A DNA stretch of 64,000 bases from Sceloporus undulatus (GCF_019175285.1 NC_056529.1:20144673-20208672); one strand, 5' to 3'; shown: positions 20,541 through 33,283, counted from the stretch's first letter. Notes: generated by a model not told the origin, from the sequence alone. Program-made: numbers and translations.

Positions 20541-22661
20541 AAGGGTGGCACATGTGATAAGATGGCCTCTCTGGCTCCATCCCACAGTCAAGCTGCATGG
20601 CCTCACAATTTCCAGAACTTTTCTGGAAAGCCGCAGAGAAAGCTGACCACAAATGTCTCCTGCGCCATCCAAATTCTCTGTCAGTTCATCAGCTCTCTTT
20701 GTTCTTTGCACACTTGGGTGACATGAAAACAAACTCAAAAGCCTAGTTTGTTTAAAGGGTCTTTCCCCTCGCTTTCAGAGAATGGCTTTGGAAGGATGCC
20801 AGGGGGGAAAGGGGGATGGAGGAGAAGTCAGAGGGAGGTTTATGCATCTCTGAAGGTCCCTTCCATTACAAAATAAAAAAATAATAAAATGCACTCTGGC
20901 TCTCCAAAGCTCAGCTCCCAGCCGTTCCCTTCCTGTGCCGACCTGCTGGAGTCTGCTGTTATTCTTGGCAGGGCGCCCCAAGGAAGAAAAATCCATTCTC
21001 CCCCCACAGACATAGCCGACCCCACTCTCCCAGCAGCTCCAGGAAAATGCTGATGAGATGACACCTTCCAACATCCTCCAAGGTCAGGAAAGGAAAGTTA
21101 CAGAACAAGCAGACGGCAGTTAAAGAGGCTTCTCTTTTGAATCTGTTGGTCCTGGTCCTTTTATTGCTAGGCTCAAGCATTTTTGCACTTTCGGTGCTGC
21201 AGACTCACATTTAGCAAAGCCAAGGGCCAGGGGTGACTAACTCATCCCTTCTCTCCCACTTCTCCAAGAAAGAGTTGATGTGTCTTTTGTTCCCCTTCTG
21301 CATTAAGAGTGGCATCCACTCCAATCCAAAAGCAACCCAAAGTTGGATCTCCTTCAATATTCGATACAAAGGCATCAGGGTCCCTATCGTTGCAGCTCAG
21401 TGGCCTAGCCAAGGAAGGAAAGGCCCATCTGTATAACATTAAAAGCTTCACTTGTAAAGGTTTTGCAGTATCCATAAAAATGCACAGCACCAATCTTGTC
21501 CTGCCCTCTCAAGATCCAAGATCCTGTTGCTGGGATCTCAGATTTCAACCTTTAAAATGTTTACTGCCTTTTTGAGGCACCAGAGAGAGAGAAAAAAGAT
21601 TAACAGAAGAGGGGCTAAACCATCGCTTTCAAAACCGTGACAGCAAGGAAAATGAACCTACATTCCTAAAAGTTTCTGGGCTAAGAAAGAAATCGCACGG
21701 TTTTGCAAACCTGACAGATGCCCTTTGAAGCCAAAAAGACTAGTAGTGTCACAAGCACAACAAATAGGGAAGGGGCCATAGGTTTCCAGCATCCAATTCC
21801 AGATACTAGAGGTTGGATCTTATTTATTCCAAAACCCAAAATATTCTACATTTGCCCACATGGGTGGCTGAGACAGTGAGAACTTTGCCTTCTGGAGGTT
21901 TAGAATACACAAACTTTGTTTCACGCATCATAATAATAATGTATATAAGGTGTATGCAAAACACACATGGATTTCATGTTGGGACTTGGGTCCCATCTCC
22001 AAAACTTCTCGCGATGTATATGCAAATATTCCAAAACCGCAATATTCCAAAAGACTTTGGATCCCAAGTATTTTGGATAAGAGAGACTCAACCTGTATTG
22101 GCAAGTGGCAGAGATTCATGTCCTATACCGAGAACCTTTGCAGGATATCCGGGAGACCGGCCTTACAATACATTGCTTCCTCTTCCCTCAACGCATTGCC
22201 AAGAGAAAGGGGGGAATGTGTATTCTTGTAGAAGCTGTTGCATGAGATTTCAAGGAAAATTCAATCATATGGGAGCAAAAGGACCACCTAACACTCACCC
22301 AGCATCTCAGAGACCCAGCCAGGCTGGCTCTTGGCTTCCTCTAAGAACCAAAGTCAGAGCCAAACATCAGTAACACAACATTAATTACATTACAGAGCAG
22401 GCCGACGCATCAACAGCCATGTGCTATTAGATAACAGGCTGCTATCAGTGCATGATACGCTAGCAGCCCGATCCTAGTTGCGACATTTCCTTAATATATA
22501 CTGCATATGTGCCACACATGTGTGCAATATGCATACTCCTCTCACAGTGTAATTAGTACATTTTCTCCACCACCGCCACACTGCGCCATGCCCACTGTTT
22601 CCCTCATATCCTCTTCCACATCCTCCTTCCTTTTCCTGAACACTTCTCAGATGTTTCTAGT
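20541..22661. other. No gene recognised
   Basis: Mostly unique-looking sequence. 21800-22110 resembles a degraded Tigger-like element (CCAAAACCGCAATATTCCAA, AGAGACTCAACCTGTATTGG). No exon supported. Confidence 0.45.
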
Positions 22662-22890
22662 TTCATAGAATCATAGAATCGTAGAGTTGGAAGAGACCAC
22701 TAGGGCCATGCAGTCCAACCCCATTCTGCCATGCAGGAAATCCAAATCAAAGCATCCCTGACAGATGGCCATCCAGCCTCTGTTTAAAGACTTCCAAGGA
22801 AGGAGACTCTATCACCCTCCAAGGGAGTGCATTCCACTGTCGAACAGCCCTTACTGTCAGGAAGTTCCTCCTAACCTTTCTTCTCACTGA
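22662..22890 (-). mobile_element. CR1 LINE 3' end
   Basis: Starts CATAGAATCATAGAATCGTA and GAGTTGGAAGAGACC; proceeds to CAGCCCTTACTGTCAGGAAG. Reversed, 5'-truncated. Confidence 0.88.
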
Positions 22891-22912
22891 GATCCACATT
22901 TAGGCCTCATTC

Positions 22913-23518
22913 CCAATATGTTTTAAACCGGCTTGCAAATCGGTTTGAAGCAGTTTAAATGACCCTGGTTCACATTTGAACCGAACCATTAAAGCAATTC
23001 GGGGGGGGGGGGCATGCGCTAGACCAGTGATGGTGAACCTATGGCACGCGTGCCAGAGGCACCACTCTGATCTCTCTCTGTGGGCACACATGCTGTTGCT
23101 CTAGCACAGAGTTTGCCAGAGTTTCTTACTAGAAAGCCAGAGGGATATGGCACTTTGCAATAAATAAGTGGGATTTGGGTTGCAGTTTGGGCATTCGGTC
23201 TGTAAAAGTTTCACCATCACTGCGCTAGACCCATTTAACCCGTGTCTTTTTGACGCTGATTTTTTTCCTGTGTCTTTTTGGATAAATCAATTCTGCGCAA
23301 GTGTCAACCAGACGCGGATCAGAATTGATTTAAATTTGCCCTTTGGCCGGCTGGAGCGGGTCCATTTTGAATTGATTCATTCATCAATGTGAACCACAAG
23401 TGGGTTATTTTACAGGGAAATGAGATTGGGGCAAATGTAGTGTGAACCATGCTCCGCTGCCGAACCGATCCATCAATTCGGATTGCAAAGCAATTTATTT
23501 GTAAGTGGGAATGCGGCC
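22913..23518 (+). mobile_element. GGCCTCATTCCC-type DNA element with nested hAT
   Basis: Termini GGCCTCATTCCCA and GTGGGAATGCGGCC are inverted repeats. Without the nested 198-bp hAT the element is about 400 bp, the same size as the copy at 52396. Six copies lie in this window. Confidence 0.82.
23025..23222. mobile_element. Non-autonomous hAT element, 8-bp target duplication
   Basis: Ends CAGTGATGGTGAACC and its near-complement TTTCACCATCACTG; flanked by perfect 8-bp duplications CGCTAGAC (23017-23024, 23223-23230). Confidence 0.9.
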
Positions 23519-24084
23519 TTGATTGCCAGAGGTTGCAATGTCTGGAATCATGATCCCTCCCAAACTCACAAGGCCCGCTGCTGTGAACTGTCAATGTTTC
23601 AAGTGAGATAAACTGTTTACAGTGCGCGCTTGGCTTACGCGGAGGATGCGTTTTGGACCTCCCCTGTGTAAGCCAAATACCGCACATGCTCATGCCCCAT
23701 TCAAGTGAATGGGGCTCATGCATGTGGCTGTGCAGGGATGTGCCACCCCTTGCGCCCAGTGCACTCCTGCACAGCTTTGTACATATGCTCAAAGCCGTAT
23801 ATAACACGGACACACTGTATTCGAAGAAAATCCCACCCACCAATGCAAACAGGGCAAAGAAGCATCAAAATGTTCAGCGAACTTTAAAAGAGCACTGTCA
23901 AATTTTGCACCGCACTGATGGCTAAACTAATACAGAAATGCACCTATATTTCATTGGCTATATGTTAATAGCTATGCAGACTGAGTCTCCCTTATGCAAA
24001 ATGCTTGAGACCAGAAGTGCCTGCCTTACCTTATGGAACCCTTTCCTGTATTGTCATGTATTATTTATGTGTATTATGCTATTA

Positions 24085-24186
24085 TTTCCTAGATTGTATG
24101 CCATGGACAGGTTTACTTTTATCTATTTTATTGTTTGTATGTACAGCGCTGGGTAAATCTCCAATGCTATATAAATAAAGAAGAAG

Positions 24187-24218
<32 letters not shown>

Positions 24219-24240
24219 GTAGTAGTAGTAGTAGTAGTGT
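24085..24240 (+). mobile_element. L2-like LINE 3' tail with triplet-repeat end
   Basis: ATGTACAGCGCTGGGTAAAT and CTATATAAATAAAG are typical of L2-type tails; followed by (AAG)n and (TAG)n to 24240. Confidence 0.6.
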
Positions 24241-24342
24241 TTGGACCTTTGGCTTTATTTAGTTAGTTAGTTGTTTTATTTTGGAATACCTGTATTTGCA
24301 CCTATGTACAGAATGAGATATCTTGGAATCATAGAATTTTAT

Positions 24343-24650
24343 GAGTTTATCACACTGGGGCAAATTTTGGCATTAAAGAGACATTAAAACGCATTTAAAG
24401 CATTCTGCAAATAAAGCGGAAATGGCAAGTAATTGCATGAATGATTATCACATGTAATTGCGCAAATAAAGTGATATCGGAAATGCATTGTCTCTGAAAT
24501 CCTGAAAGTAAAAAGATTGTGTTAATGCTTCTTTGTGACCACTTTAATGGCGAATTTTGTGCAACATCTTGGGAAATCGTTTTTCGTAATTATGCGATTT
24601 TGGGGGGATATTCATGGGATGAACTCCTGATCTCCTTTGTGTGATAAACT
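24343..24650 (-). mobile_element. TTTATCAC-type MITE, full copy, inverted
   Basis: Bounded by GAGTTTATCACAC and GTGTGATAAACT. It is the reverse complement of the 5153-5458 copy over its length. Confidence 0.82.
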
Positions 24651-24899
24651 AGAGGAGATGCAACCCAACTCTAAACACAGAATTAATATTTGTTTCAGAT
24701 GCACCTTAAACACATAGCCTGAAGATAATTTTACACACAGCATTTTAAATAATTTTGTGCATAAAATTAAGTTTGTGAACATTGAACCCTCAGAAAGCAA
24801 AGGTGTCACTCTCTCAGCCACCCATCTGAGCAATTCTGGATTATGTTGGGTTTCAAAATTCTGGATACGGGGAACTTACTAAAATGCATTTGGAAAAAT

Positions 24900-26150
24900 T
24901 AATCCACATTAATTCTTGATGCCATTCAATCACCATGAGACAGTTTGTGTTCCATGACTTTGCTAAAGAAGCCCTTTGCAATTAGCCCCCCAAATTAAAC
25001 ACATATAAAGAAGAAATTATTTGATGGCACATCCATCCTGACTTGTGTTGCATGATGGAAGAAGAAAGGTTTATTGCCAGGTTTGCCAAACACGGCGGCA
25101 CTGAGTGATGTTGACCCCGCATGCCCAATTAGGTGCCATCTTGTTCGTATATCCAAAACATTAATTCTGAGAAATATGGCTGAATTTGCCGCTCTGACCT
25201 CAGCTCTTCTACATTTTCCTAACAGAGCCATTAGCAAGGGATGGGTTCCATGGCTACAGTAAGGTGTATCTGCCATTAACAGCTCAGAAGAACCCATTTG
25301 CGCATTTAAACTCCAGCTGCACAAAAGAGGAGCGGCTCCTTAATGGGAGCACAGTAATTTGGCCGATCAGTTGCATCTGGAAGCAATTAAAAACCCTTTG
25401 CCTAATGGCAAGGAACTTGCTCGGAAACAAAAGCAAGGCCACACTTGGGGACACGAAAAAAAGATTCTTGCTTCAGTTTATTACAATTCCTAGAAGCAGT
25501 TTATTGCCATTCCTAGAAGCTAAGATCCACACCGATCCATCTTTAGGAACTTGTTACACTATCTGTACTGTCTGTTGCATCCTAACACTTCCATTTCAGC
25601 TTGTAACTAAACCAATGGTCTTATCTGTTATGAACAAATAAATGGGTTGTTTCAAGAGTTTGGAACACTCTTTCTTCCAAGAAATATTGCAATTGGGCAG
25701 CTACATGGTAGCAAAATGAGGACATTTCCTCCCAAAATAAGCATTCCCCCCTCTTCAATCCTCAAATTTCAAGCATTGCAAAGAATGAAACACTGAATTT
25801 TTTTCACATCTACACCTTTTTTATATTTGCTGTGTTAGCATTGTCTACTTTTTCCTTTGCATGCCTAAAATGTATTTCTAGATGGTGAAGCTTAAAGTTG
25901 CTGCAATGCTACATATTCAGGGATTGAAGGAAAATTTGAGGGCAGACTTCTTGGCATAGCAAAACCTCAGAACAAGGCTACCTGAATTTTTCCCTATACT
26001 ACTAGAAAATAAGTATTTCAACAAGTACTGAATCAATGCATTATCTTCCTCCCCAGAGGCAGCAAAGAATGATTTAACCCAGCTAAAATTATTGTCGAAC
26101 CATATATACCCAGGCAAACAAAGGTATGCCAACTGTACAGCCAATTCTGC
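24900..26150. promoter_or_regulatory. Repeat-free interval, candidate regulatory DNA
   Basis: About 1.2 kb without recognisable repeats, notably 25080-25450, with several TAAT cores (GGAGCACAGTAATTTGGCC, CATTAATTCTGAG). The longest frame (125 codons, 25264-25641) lacks splice sites, domains or similarity that I recognise. Regulatory role is only a guess. Confidence 0.25.
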
Positions 26151-26151
26151 T

Positions 26152-26348
26152 GCCACGATGCAGAATTAATACAGTTTGATACCGCTTTAACTGCCATGGC
26201 TCAATGCTATGGAATTTGGGGGTTTGGACTTCGGTGTGCTACCAGAGCTCTCTGGCAGGCAAAGCTAAATAGCTCACAAAACTACAAATCCCAAAATAAC
26301 ATAGGTTCAAGCTACTGAGCTATGGCAGTTAAAGCAGCGCCAAGCAGT
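26152..26348. mobile_element. Palindromic hAT-type MITE
   Basis: GATGCAGAATTAATACAG and the complementary right arm GAGCTATGGCAGTTAAAGC. Confidence 0.72.
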
Positions 26349-27261
26349 CCTTGCAGCTGTTTCATCACTGATGTTTTCAGAAGGGCCAATAAAGCAAGGT
26401 TTGATCGGAAATATACACCGCATGATTTCTTGCAGCATGATTCCTTGCAAGATGGGAAAGGATGTTGCAGCTCATAAGACAGAATAGAGATGTGTACCAC
26501 CCAAAAGACCGCACATCAGCATCTCTTCAGCATTGCAAACATTTCTAGGGTTTGGATCTGCTTGGGACTGCAAAAAATCCTGCCACCAGCCTCTTTCCAA
26601 CTATAGGTAGTGCCCCAGACTTTCCTGGCTCAAATGACCCTAGAAATTCCTTACTCAGTCCTCTCCCCAATACCCTTCAGCACCTCCCACGCTCGAGGTA
26701 GCTGGCCAAATGAAACAACACACCTCATGCAATAGATCCAGGAGAAGGTCACCTTCGCTGCGGTGAGGTTTTGGCATTCAAAAACATGCACTTTGCTGAA
26801 AGGCAAGATCTCCTTAGGATGGCGGAGGCAGCAATATGGAAGCCTCCCTGTTGCTTTGGTTGTGTTGCTATAACCAGCCCAGCTGTTCAAAGAGCCTCCG
26901 CAGATGTTGAGAGTGGGCCATAAAAATATCTCTTTCACTCATCCTGGAAAGGTCACCTGGAAAGAGTCCTGGATGGCAGGTGTGCAGCCTGGCTTGTGTG
27001 GTGCTTTGCCAGAAGGGCCACAGGAAAAGCCTTTGCTGAAGTTTGCAGAAGCAACAGCTGCAGCTACTTCTGCAATCAGAACCAAAACCAAACACTCCAG
27101 AGAAATCCCAGGCAAGTGGGTTTGTGTTGTGAAATAAACAGAAATTGTTTCTATGTGTCTGTCTTGGCCACCCACCCTTGCTTCTCTTGCAGGGTCTAGA
27201 GAACATCAAGGAACATGATAGCCAAGAATTAAAATGCTATGATAAAGCATTGTTGTTGTTG
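26349..27261. other. No gene recognised
   Basis: Unique-looking DNA with a (TTG)n end at 27252-27270. Frames on both strands overlap; none carries motifs. Confidence 0.45.
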
Positions 27262-27471
27262 TTGTTGTTCTATGCCCAAGTCATTGCCAACTTTTGGCAA
27301 ATTTAAGAACCTATTATGGGGATTTCCTGGCAAGTTGCTTCAGAGGGGGTTTGCCCTTGCTTTCCTCTGAGGCTGAGAGAGTGTGGCTTGGCAAAGCCAC
27401 CCAGTGCATTTTCATGGCTCAAGTGGGATTTGAACCCTGGTCTCCAGAGTCGTCGTCCAATGTTCAAATGC
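27262..27471 (-). mobile_element. Sauria-type tRNA SINE
   Basis: TTCTATGCCCAAGTCATTGC tail; GGGATTTGAACCCTGGTCTC head, slightly diverged. Confidence 0.8.
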
Positions 27472-27642
27472 TTACTCACATGATAAAGGGTACCAGCTCA
27501 TTAAATAAACATTGATTAATTGATCTACCTTGAGTTTATAGACATATAAACTCATGTCTACAGCTAAAAATTTAGGATGAAAAATTAACCCCAAAAACCT
27601 GAGTTGACTTATTCACAAATCAATATATGTACTGTACTTTAA

Positions 27643-27645
<3 letters not shown>

Positions 27646-27686
<41 letters not shown>
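27646..27686. repeat. (TA)n microsatellite
   Basis: About 20 TA units adjoining a Tigger-like element end. Confidence 0.95.
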
Positions 27687-27689
<3 letters not shown>

Positions 27690-28081
27690 GGCCCTTCCCT
27701 TATGTGGGGGATACATTCCAGACCCCCTCCACGTAAGGGAAATACCGTGAATGCTTGAGCCCCATTGAAAACAATGAGGCTTGTGTGTGTGGCACGGCGC
27801 ACAGGTGCACATGCCATTGCCACTACCGGGACTCCCAAACATTGGTCCACCAGATGTTTTGAACTTCAACTTCCAGAAGCCCCAGCCAGCTTGGCCAATA
27901 GTTGAGCATTCTGGGAGGATCTGGAAGACAAATATTTGGGAGCCACTGCTTTACACCTTCCATTCCATGCTCCTAAGTTTTACCCTCAACGTATCCAGGG
28001 GTCATATCACAATCTGTAATTTTGGCCCCAAAACCTGCCTTCGACTTATACATGAGGTTGACTTATAGTTGAGTATATATG
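27687..28081. mobile_element. Composite of Tigger-like elements and a hAT fragment
   Basis: GTGGGCCCTTCCCTTATGTG at the left; a hAT-like CCACCAGATGTTTTGAACTT piece at 27840-27945; then TTTTACCCTCAACGTATCC ... CGACTTATACATGAGGTTGA, one end of another Tigger-like family. Confidence 0.6.
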
Positions 28082-28764
28082 TTATATGCATGCAAGTGTA
28101 TATGTCTGTGTATATACAGTCATCCCTCCTTTCTTGTGGACCTGAGGTCCGTGGTCTTGAATACTCACAGAGGGGCAACCTCTGTTGAGGAGTTGTTCCC
28201 TGTCTGCGTCATTAAAAAAAATTAACAACGTTGCACTGTCTCCATTCCTTACAGTCATTTCTGTTGCGTTTCCCAAAAGTTTTTCCAAAGCTCAGCTGGA
28301 TCGAAGGAAGCCAAATTGCTTAGCCACCCAGTTCCTCTGTGGCACATTTCGCTATCTCTGAGTAGGCAGCCTGGTGTATAGATCTGGCCGTCAGCATCTT
28401 CTGATCTGCAAGAAACAGCTGGTCCTCGGCCCAGAAAAATTGGGGGAGGCAGCCGGAGAGGAAAAAGGAGACCGTTTTGCTCTTTCTTCCCAGCTGGATC
28501 AATTTCACCTTGGACAGACACACAACACTCAGAGTTGCCTGCGCACTGAACATTGCAGAAGGATGGGAATTGGCTGCAATTTCATTAGAAGCATGCTCCC
28601 TTAGCTGGACAGTTAGATAATCCTGTATCAAAGCGTTGCTTCCAGACAATGAAATTGTCTACAGAAGTGTTGAATTTTCCAGCATGAGTGGACAAGATGG
28701 TCACATAGTCCAGCCACTATATGTTTGAGTGTATAAAGAGATCTTGTAGCGCCTTTGAGACTAA

Positions 28765-28999
28765 GGGCCAGAACAGACAGGCCAAAATAAACCTGCTTTG
28801 TGTCACTTTGGAGGTATGCTGTTTAAATGACACATGCATCTTAAGAGGCCAGAAGCTGCACCAAAGCTGTGCTCCAGTCCTTAGGACCGCAGCATGGCTT
28901 TGGCGCGGCTTCCAGCCTCTTAGGATGCATGCAGCATTTAAACAGCATACCTCCAAAGTGACCCGAAGCAGCTTTATTTTGGCCTGTCTGTTTGGGCCC
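28765..28999. mobile_element. Harbinger-like MITE, TAA target duplication
   Basis: GGGCCAGAACAGACAGGCC at the left and GGCCTGTCTGTTTGGGCCC at the right; TAA on both flanks (28762-28764, 29000-29002). Confidence 0.85.
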
Positions 29000-29495
29000 T
29001 AACTGAAGGAAAGAAGTTGGCAGCATGAGCTTTTGCAGACTAAAGTCTACTTCCCCAGATGCATTTGGTGGAGCAGACGCCAGGGACGGACCTATATGTG
29101 CCATATGTGTGTGAGGATGTCGATTCAGATTCAAAATCCTTTGCGTATGGGACTGAAGTGGCAAGTCCAGTTTGAACAATGGTCGCTGGTGGACAAAGGC
29201 AGTGGAAGCTGTAGCCTGCAGGTGAGGAGGATGGATGAGTGTGGGAAACAGCAAGGGATGTGACGGATGCCTCATGGTATAAAAACATACACATGTGCAC
29301 ATATCCAAGCATGCTATGCAGAATGTGGCTAATGGCCAAGAGGAAAGCCTTGGGATGCTGTCATGCCTGAAATGGGATGCTTCCAAAAGGAGTCTGCAGA
29401 AGCACTGGGACCCGTTTCTGTTTGAATTTGACGGTGCTTCCCTGCTTTTTAACTCTGGGAAATGCAACACCCGGAGATCACCCTACAAAACGCAT

Positions 29496-29530
<35 letters not shown>
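29496..29530. repeat. (CA)n microsatellite
   Basis: About 17 CA units. Confidence 0.95.
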
Positions 29531-29531
<1 letters not shown>

Positions 29532-29877
29532 TCCATAAGGCTTACCCTTTGGAGCCATAGTGGCTGGAGAATTCCAGTTATTTCAGAGCGATTCTCTCTC
29601 TCTCTTTCCCCCCGCACTACAACTCTTACCAGATGCACATTAAACTGCATTGCTTTTCTTTTCCTTTCTAACCTTCTCAGAGGTAGAGCTTTTTAGTCCT
29701 TTAAGAGCATGAAGGCTAGCATGTCTGCTGCTTGGATGCTCAACAATATGGTCCCGGTCTAAAGGTTCCTGTTTCTGTTTCTAATTCCATATATATATAT
29801 GTATATGAGACTTGGAAATCTCATCTGCCACAGTGTTTTCTTGGCAAGATTTGTTCAGAAGGAGCTTGACATTGGCT

Positions 29878-30066
29878 GCATCCGCACTGCAGAATTAATG
29901 CAGTTTGACACCGCTTTAACGGCCAGGGCTCCATGCTGTGGAATTCTGGGACTGGTACTTTTGCGAGACATTTCTCTCAAATATTGAGATTTTTGTGAGA
30001 TATTGTCTCTGAATTTATTGTAATCTGTCGTAAAGCACCATGTACAAGGATGGCACTACATAAATA

Positions 30067-30112
<46 letters not shown>

Positions 30113-30165
30113 TTTAGCCTCCTCTGTCAGAGAGCTCTGGTTCCACAACAATGTAAAGTTTAACC
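29878..30165. mobile_element. Palindromic hAT-type MITE interrupted by an L2-like tail and (GAT)n
   Basis: Left arm CTGCAGAATTAATGCAGTTT; then an L2-like end (AAGCACCATGTACAAGGATG) with (GAT)n at 30066-30113; then a returning MITE piece TTTAGCCTCCTCTGTCAGAG. Confidence 0.65.
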
Positions 30166-30170
30166 CTTAA

Positions 30171-30286
30171 AACTGTTTGTTTGTTTTTTAATGTTATATT
30201 TATGTATTTTAATATTTTGTACTGTTTTTAAATTGTATTGTTTTATACTTGTTCGCCGCCTTGAGTCCCTATATTGGGATAAAGTA

Positions 30287-30331
<45 letters not shown>

Positions 30332-30410
30332 TGTAAGCTGCTCTGTCTCTGAGAGCCTTTAGGGCTGAAGGGTGGGATATAAATACTGCAAACAAGCTAA
30401 TTAATTAATT
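30171..30410 (+). mobile_element. Two L2-like LINE 3' ends with (ATA)n between
   Basis: CGCCGCCTTGAGTCCCTATA followed by (ATA)n, then GTAAGCTGCTCTGTCTCTGA and GGGTGGGATATAAATA. Confidence 0.65.
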
Positions 30411-30959
30411 AATTAAGTAAGTAAGTAAGTAAAAATCCCAGTATTCCATAGGCAGGAGCTACTGTTCCCTATATTCTGAATTTGTTCCTGACCTCACTGT
30501 CTGCCTACAATGTCAGATTGCCTTAATACAGTCTATTTTGGACAGCAAAAAAACATGCCGAAACAATTCCGATCCAATAAAGAAGTCCATCTAACCCTTC
30601 TTTCTTAAACGGTTACTTTCTTTTACTTTCTTGATGATAGTCTCCCTTTGCAATGAATAGTCAGAATCCCTCTTTCTCTTGGTAGGAAATTCATTTTTGC
30701 TTTACCAAGCTGCATATCGTGTTCCTTAAGTGCTGCATTTGGAATGACTCCTCTCGCCCTGCAAAAAATAAAATGAAATAGAAATGAAGGAGTGTGGTTC
30801 TGCTCTTTCTTTCTTTCTTTCTTTCTTTCCCTGGAGGATTGTACCTGGTGCACAGACAGTCAAGGCTTTGTTTTAGAGTTTTAGACCCTTAATTCCTCCT
30901 CCTTCTGTGAAGAAGAAGAAGGCCTCTCAAAGTAGAGGAAGCTTCCCGTCAAAGACGGC

Positions 30960-31200
30960 TCAGTCTCCAGCTTTCAATGCACCGCAGCAAGAGGTTATCA
31001 TGACATTAAGGTCCAATGGGTAAAACAGATGGCCAAAAAGCGCACATGCGAAAGCCATCCGGACGCACAAAAACAGCCCTAGAGCATTCCAGAGAGGAAA
31101 AGGCAATTTGGCAGCCCTGGCTCTAATACAAGGGGAGTTGTTCAGGGAGCGGAGATAAGGATCCAAGAGTTTTTAAAATGGAAAGAGAAAAGAAAAGCTC
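30960..31200. promoter_or_regulatory. Candidate conserved non-coding element
   Basis: Repeat-free, with retained CpGs (AAAAGCGCACATGCGAAAGC, ATCCGGACGCAC). No exon structure. Composition-based suggestion only. Confidence 0.2.
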
Positions 31201-31237
31201 TCCTAGCCATATGGCCAACTATTTACTTTCTGAACCT

Positions 31238-31510
31238 GTTGTTGTTGGGTGCTTCCAAGTTGTTTCCGACTTATGGCGACGCTAAGAAAGATACTAACAA
31301 AGAAATTGCTGCAAAGTTACTGTTCTCTAGTGCTAAGATTTGTAAAATTATTTTTTAGATGCATATGTGATGTTGGGGTTTTGTCTTCACTTTTTAGTTG
31401 TTGTTGTTGTGTGCCTTCAAGTCGTTTCCGACTTATGGCAACCCCAAAGCAAACCTATCATGGGGTTTGCTTGGCAAGATTTGTTCAGAGGTGGCTTACC
31501 ATTATCAATA
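31238..31510 (-). mobile_element. Sauria-type SINE pieces
   Basis: Two tail starts (31238-31290 and 31396-31510), each TTGTTG..GTGC(C)TTCAAGT; heads missing. Confidence 0.7.
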
Positions 31511-31889
31511 TTTTCCAAGCTGTAGATGGTTCAGTCTGTGGATATGGAGAGCTGACTGCATAAATGATGTTGAATCTGAATCTGAAAAATGCTTTTGGGG
31601 GAAGAAGGGCTATGGAAGAGAACCCAAATGCAAACTGTTCTAAAGTTTTATATTCTGCAATAAACTGTATTAAGCATAAACCAATTTAGGCTTCTTATAT
31701 GCAAATAATGTTAGTAATGCAGCATCCCCTGAGAAATCGTGATGCAGAGATCTTTATTTTTACCCCTCTTAGCTGTAGTTCCTCCCTGGAATTGTTGTTT
31801 TTCCAACAAGCCCAAAGCGTGAACCAGCAAAGCCTAGGCTGAAGCTCTTGTTTGCCCTCTCCTGGCTGCTAGATTACATTAATGTTTAT

Positions 31890-32056
31890 TGTTGTGTGCC
31901 TTCAAGTTGTGTCCAACTTATGTTGTTTCCCGATGGCGAACCTGTTACTGGATGTCCGAGCCAGGATTACTTCAGAGGAGATTTGCCATTGCCTTCCTCC
32001 GAGGCTGAGAGAGTGTGACTTGCCCAAGGTCACCCAACAGGTTTCCATGGCTGATA
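31890..32056 (-). mobile_element. Sauria-type SINE, head missing
   Basis: TTGTTGTGTGCCTTCAAGTT to AGGTCACCCAACAGGTTTCC. Confidence 0.78.
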
Positions 32057-32246
32057 GAAATCATCCCCTTCTCCTCACAATCATGTTTTCAAAAAATCAT
32101 TTGAATGGCAAAGTTGCCAAACCAGAACAGCATTGCCATAACTAGAACAAACAACAAGCAAACAGTAGAGTTCGAAGGCATAGCCATGCTAGTCTGTAGA
32201 ATCAGTACGCAAAGAAATCTTGTAGCACCTCTGAGACTCACTGAAA

Positions 32247-32356
32247 GAAAGAAGGCTTTCACGGCCGGCATCAATAGGTTTTTGTGGGTTTTTCGGGCTA
32301 TATGGCCATGTTCTAGAAGAGTTTATTCCTGATGTTTCACCAGTATCTGTGGCTAG
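32247..32356 (-). mobile_element. Fold-back retroposon, one arm reversed
   Basis: GAAGGCTTTCACGGCCGGCA, CATGTTCTAGAAGAGTTTAT, TTTCACCAGTATCTGTGGCT. Confidence 0.72.
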
Positions 32357-32924
32357 CATGAGATGCATATATGCATATGGTTATATATGCATATATGCAA
32401 GTGGAGATGCATATATGCATCTGATGAAATATAGTTATTTTTATTTATATGCATCTGAGGAAGTAGACTATGGTCTGCGAAAGCTCACGCTGCCAACTTC
32501 TTTCTTTCAGTTAATCTGAAAAGTGCTACAAGATCTTTTAATAAGCGAATGGAAAGAGATGAACCAAAACTAATGACTGCTTGGATTTTCTGGGTCAGCT
32601 CTTGCAAGCTGGCAGTGACGCTCTAAGCAAACACTCCTTTGTGCTTGGCTTCAGGGAGAACCTGGTTCCAAGAGACAGTAACCCTTGGAAACTGGCACTG
32701 CCAGTCCTCTCTCTGTGGGCAATGGCTCTGTTGGGGAGGGTTACCATACCAACCCAGACCGGAGTGGCACCCGATCTGAGTTAGGTGTTCGGTTTCTTGT
32801 TCCAGCTGGAAACCTTCTCACGACAACCGCTCGATTCCTGCAAACATGAATCTCATCCTTTCCAGGTGAGGAGGAAAAAGGGGAAAATGCAGATGGGGTG
32901 AGAGGGGACAGTGTCCCCCGCTGC

Positions 32925-33137
32925 ATTTGTTGTGTGCCTTCAAGTCGTTTCTGACCTTATCGTGAGTTTTTCTTGGCAAGAGTGGCTCAGAGGAGGCTTG
33001 CCATTGCCTTTCCCCGAGGCTGAGAGAGAGAGACTTGCCTAAGGTCACCCGCTGGGTTTGCATGGCCGAGGAAGGGATCGAACCCTGATCTCTGGAGTCA
33101 TAGCGCAACATTCAAAACACTATGCCACACTGGCCCT
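32925..33137 (-). mobile_element. Sauria-type tRNA SINE
   Basis: Starts TTTGTTGTGTGCCTTCAAGT; ends CACTATGCCACACTGGCCC. Confidence 0.84.
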
Positions 33138-33283
33138 ATAGGCAAGATATGCACATAGGCAAATACGGAATATTATTTGAATTATTCGAACCTTGGTCTC
33201 TGGATACACATATATAAATTATATGCTGCCAACGTCTTTATTTCAGTTAGTCTCAAAGGTGCTACAAGATCTCTCTATCTACA

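Noticed and set aside
21813-22373. 186-codon ORF
   Set aside because: Overlaps a degraded Tigger-like element, has no splice context and no recognised motif.
29496-29700. Repeat-containing ORF with His/Thr run
   Set aside because: Arises from the (CA)n microsatellite.
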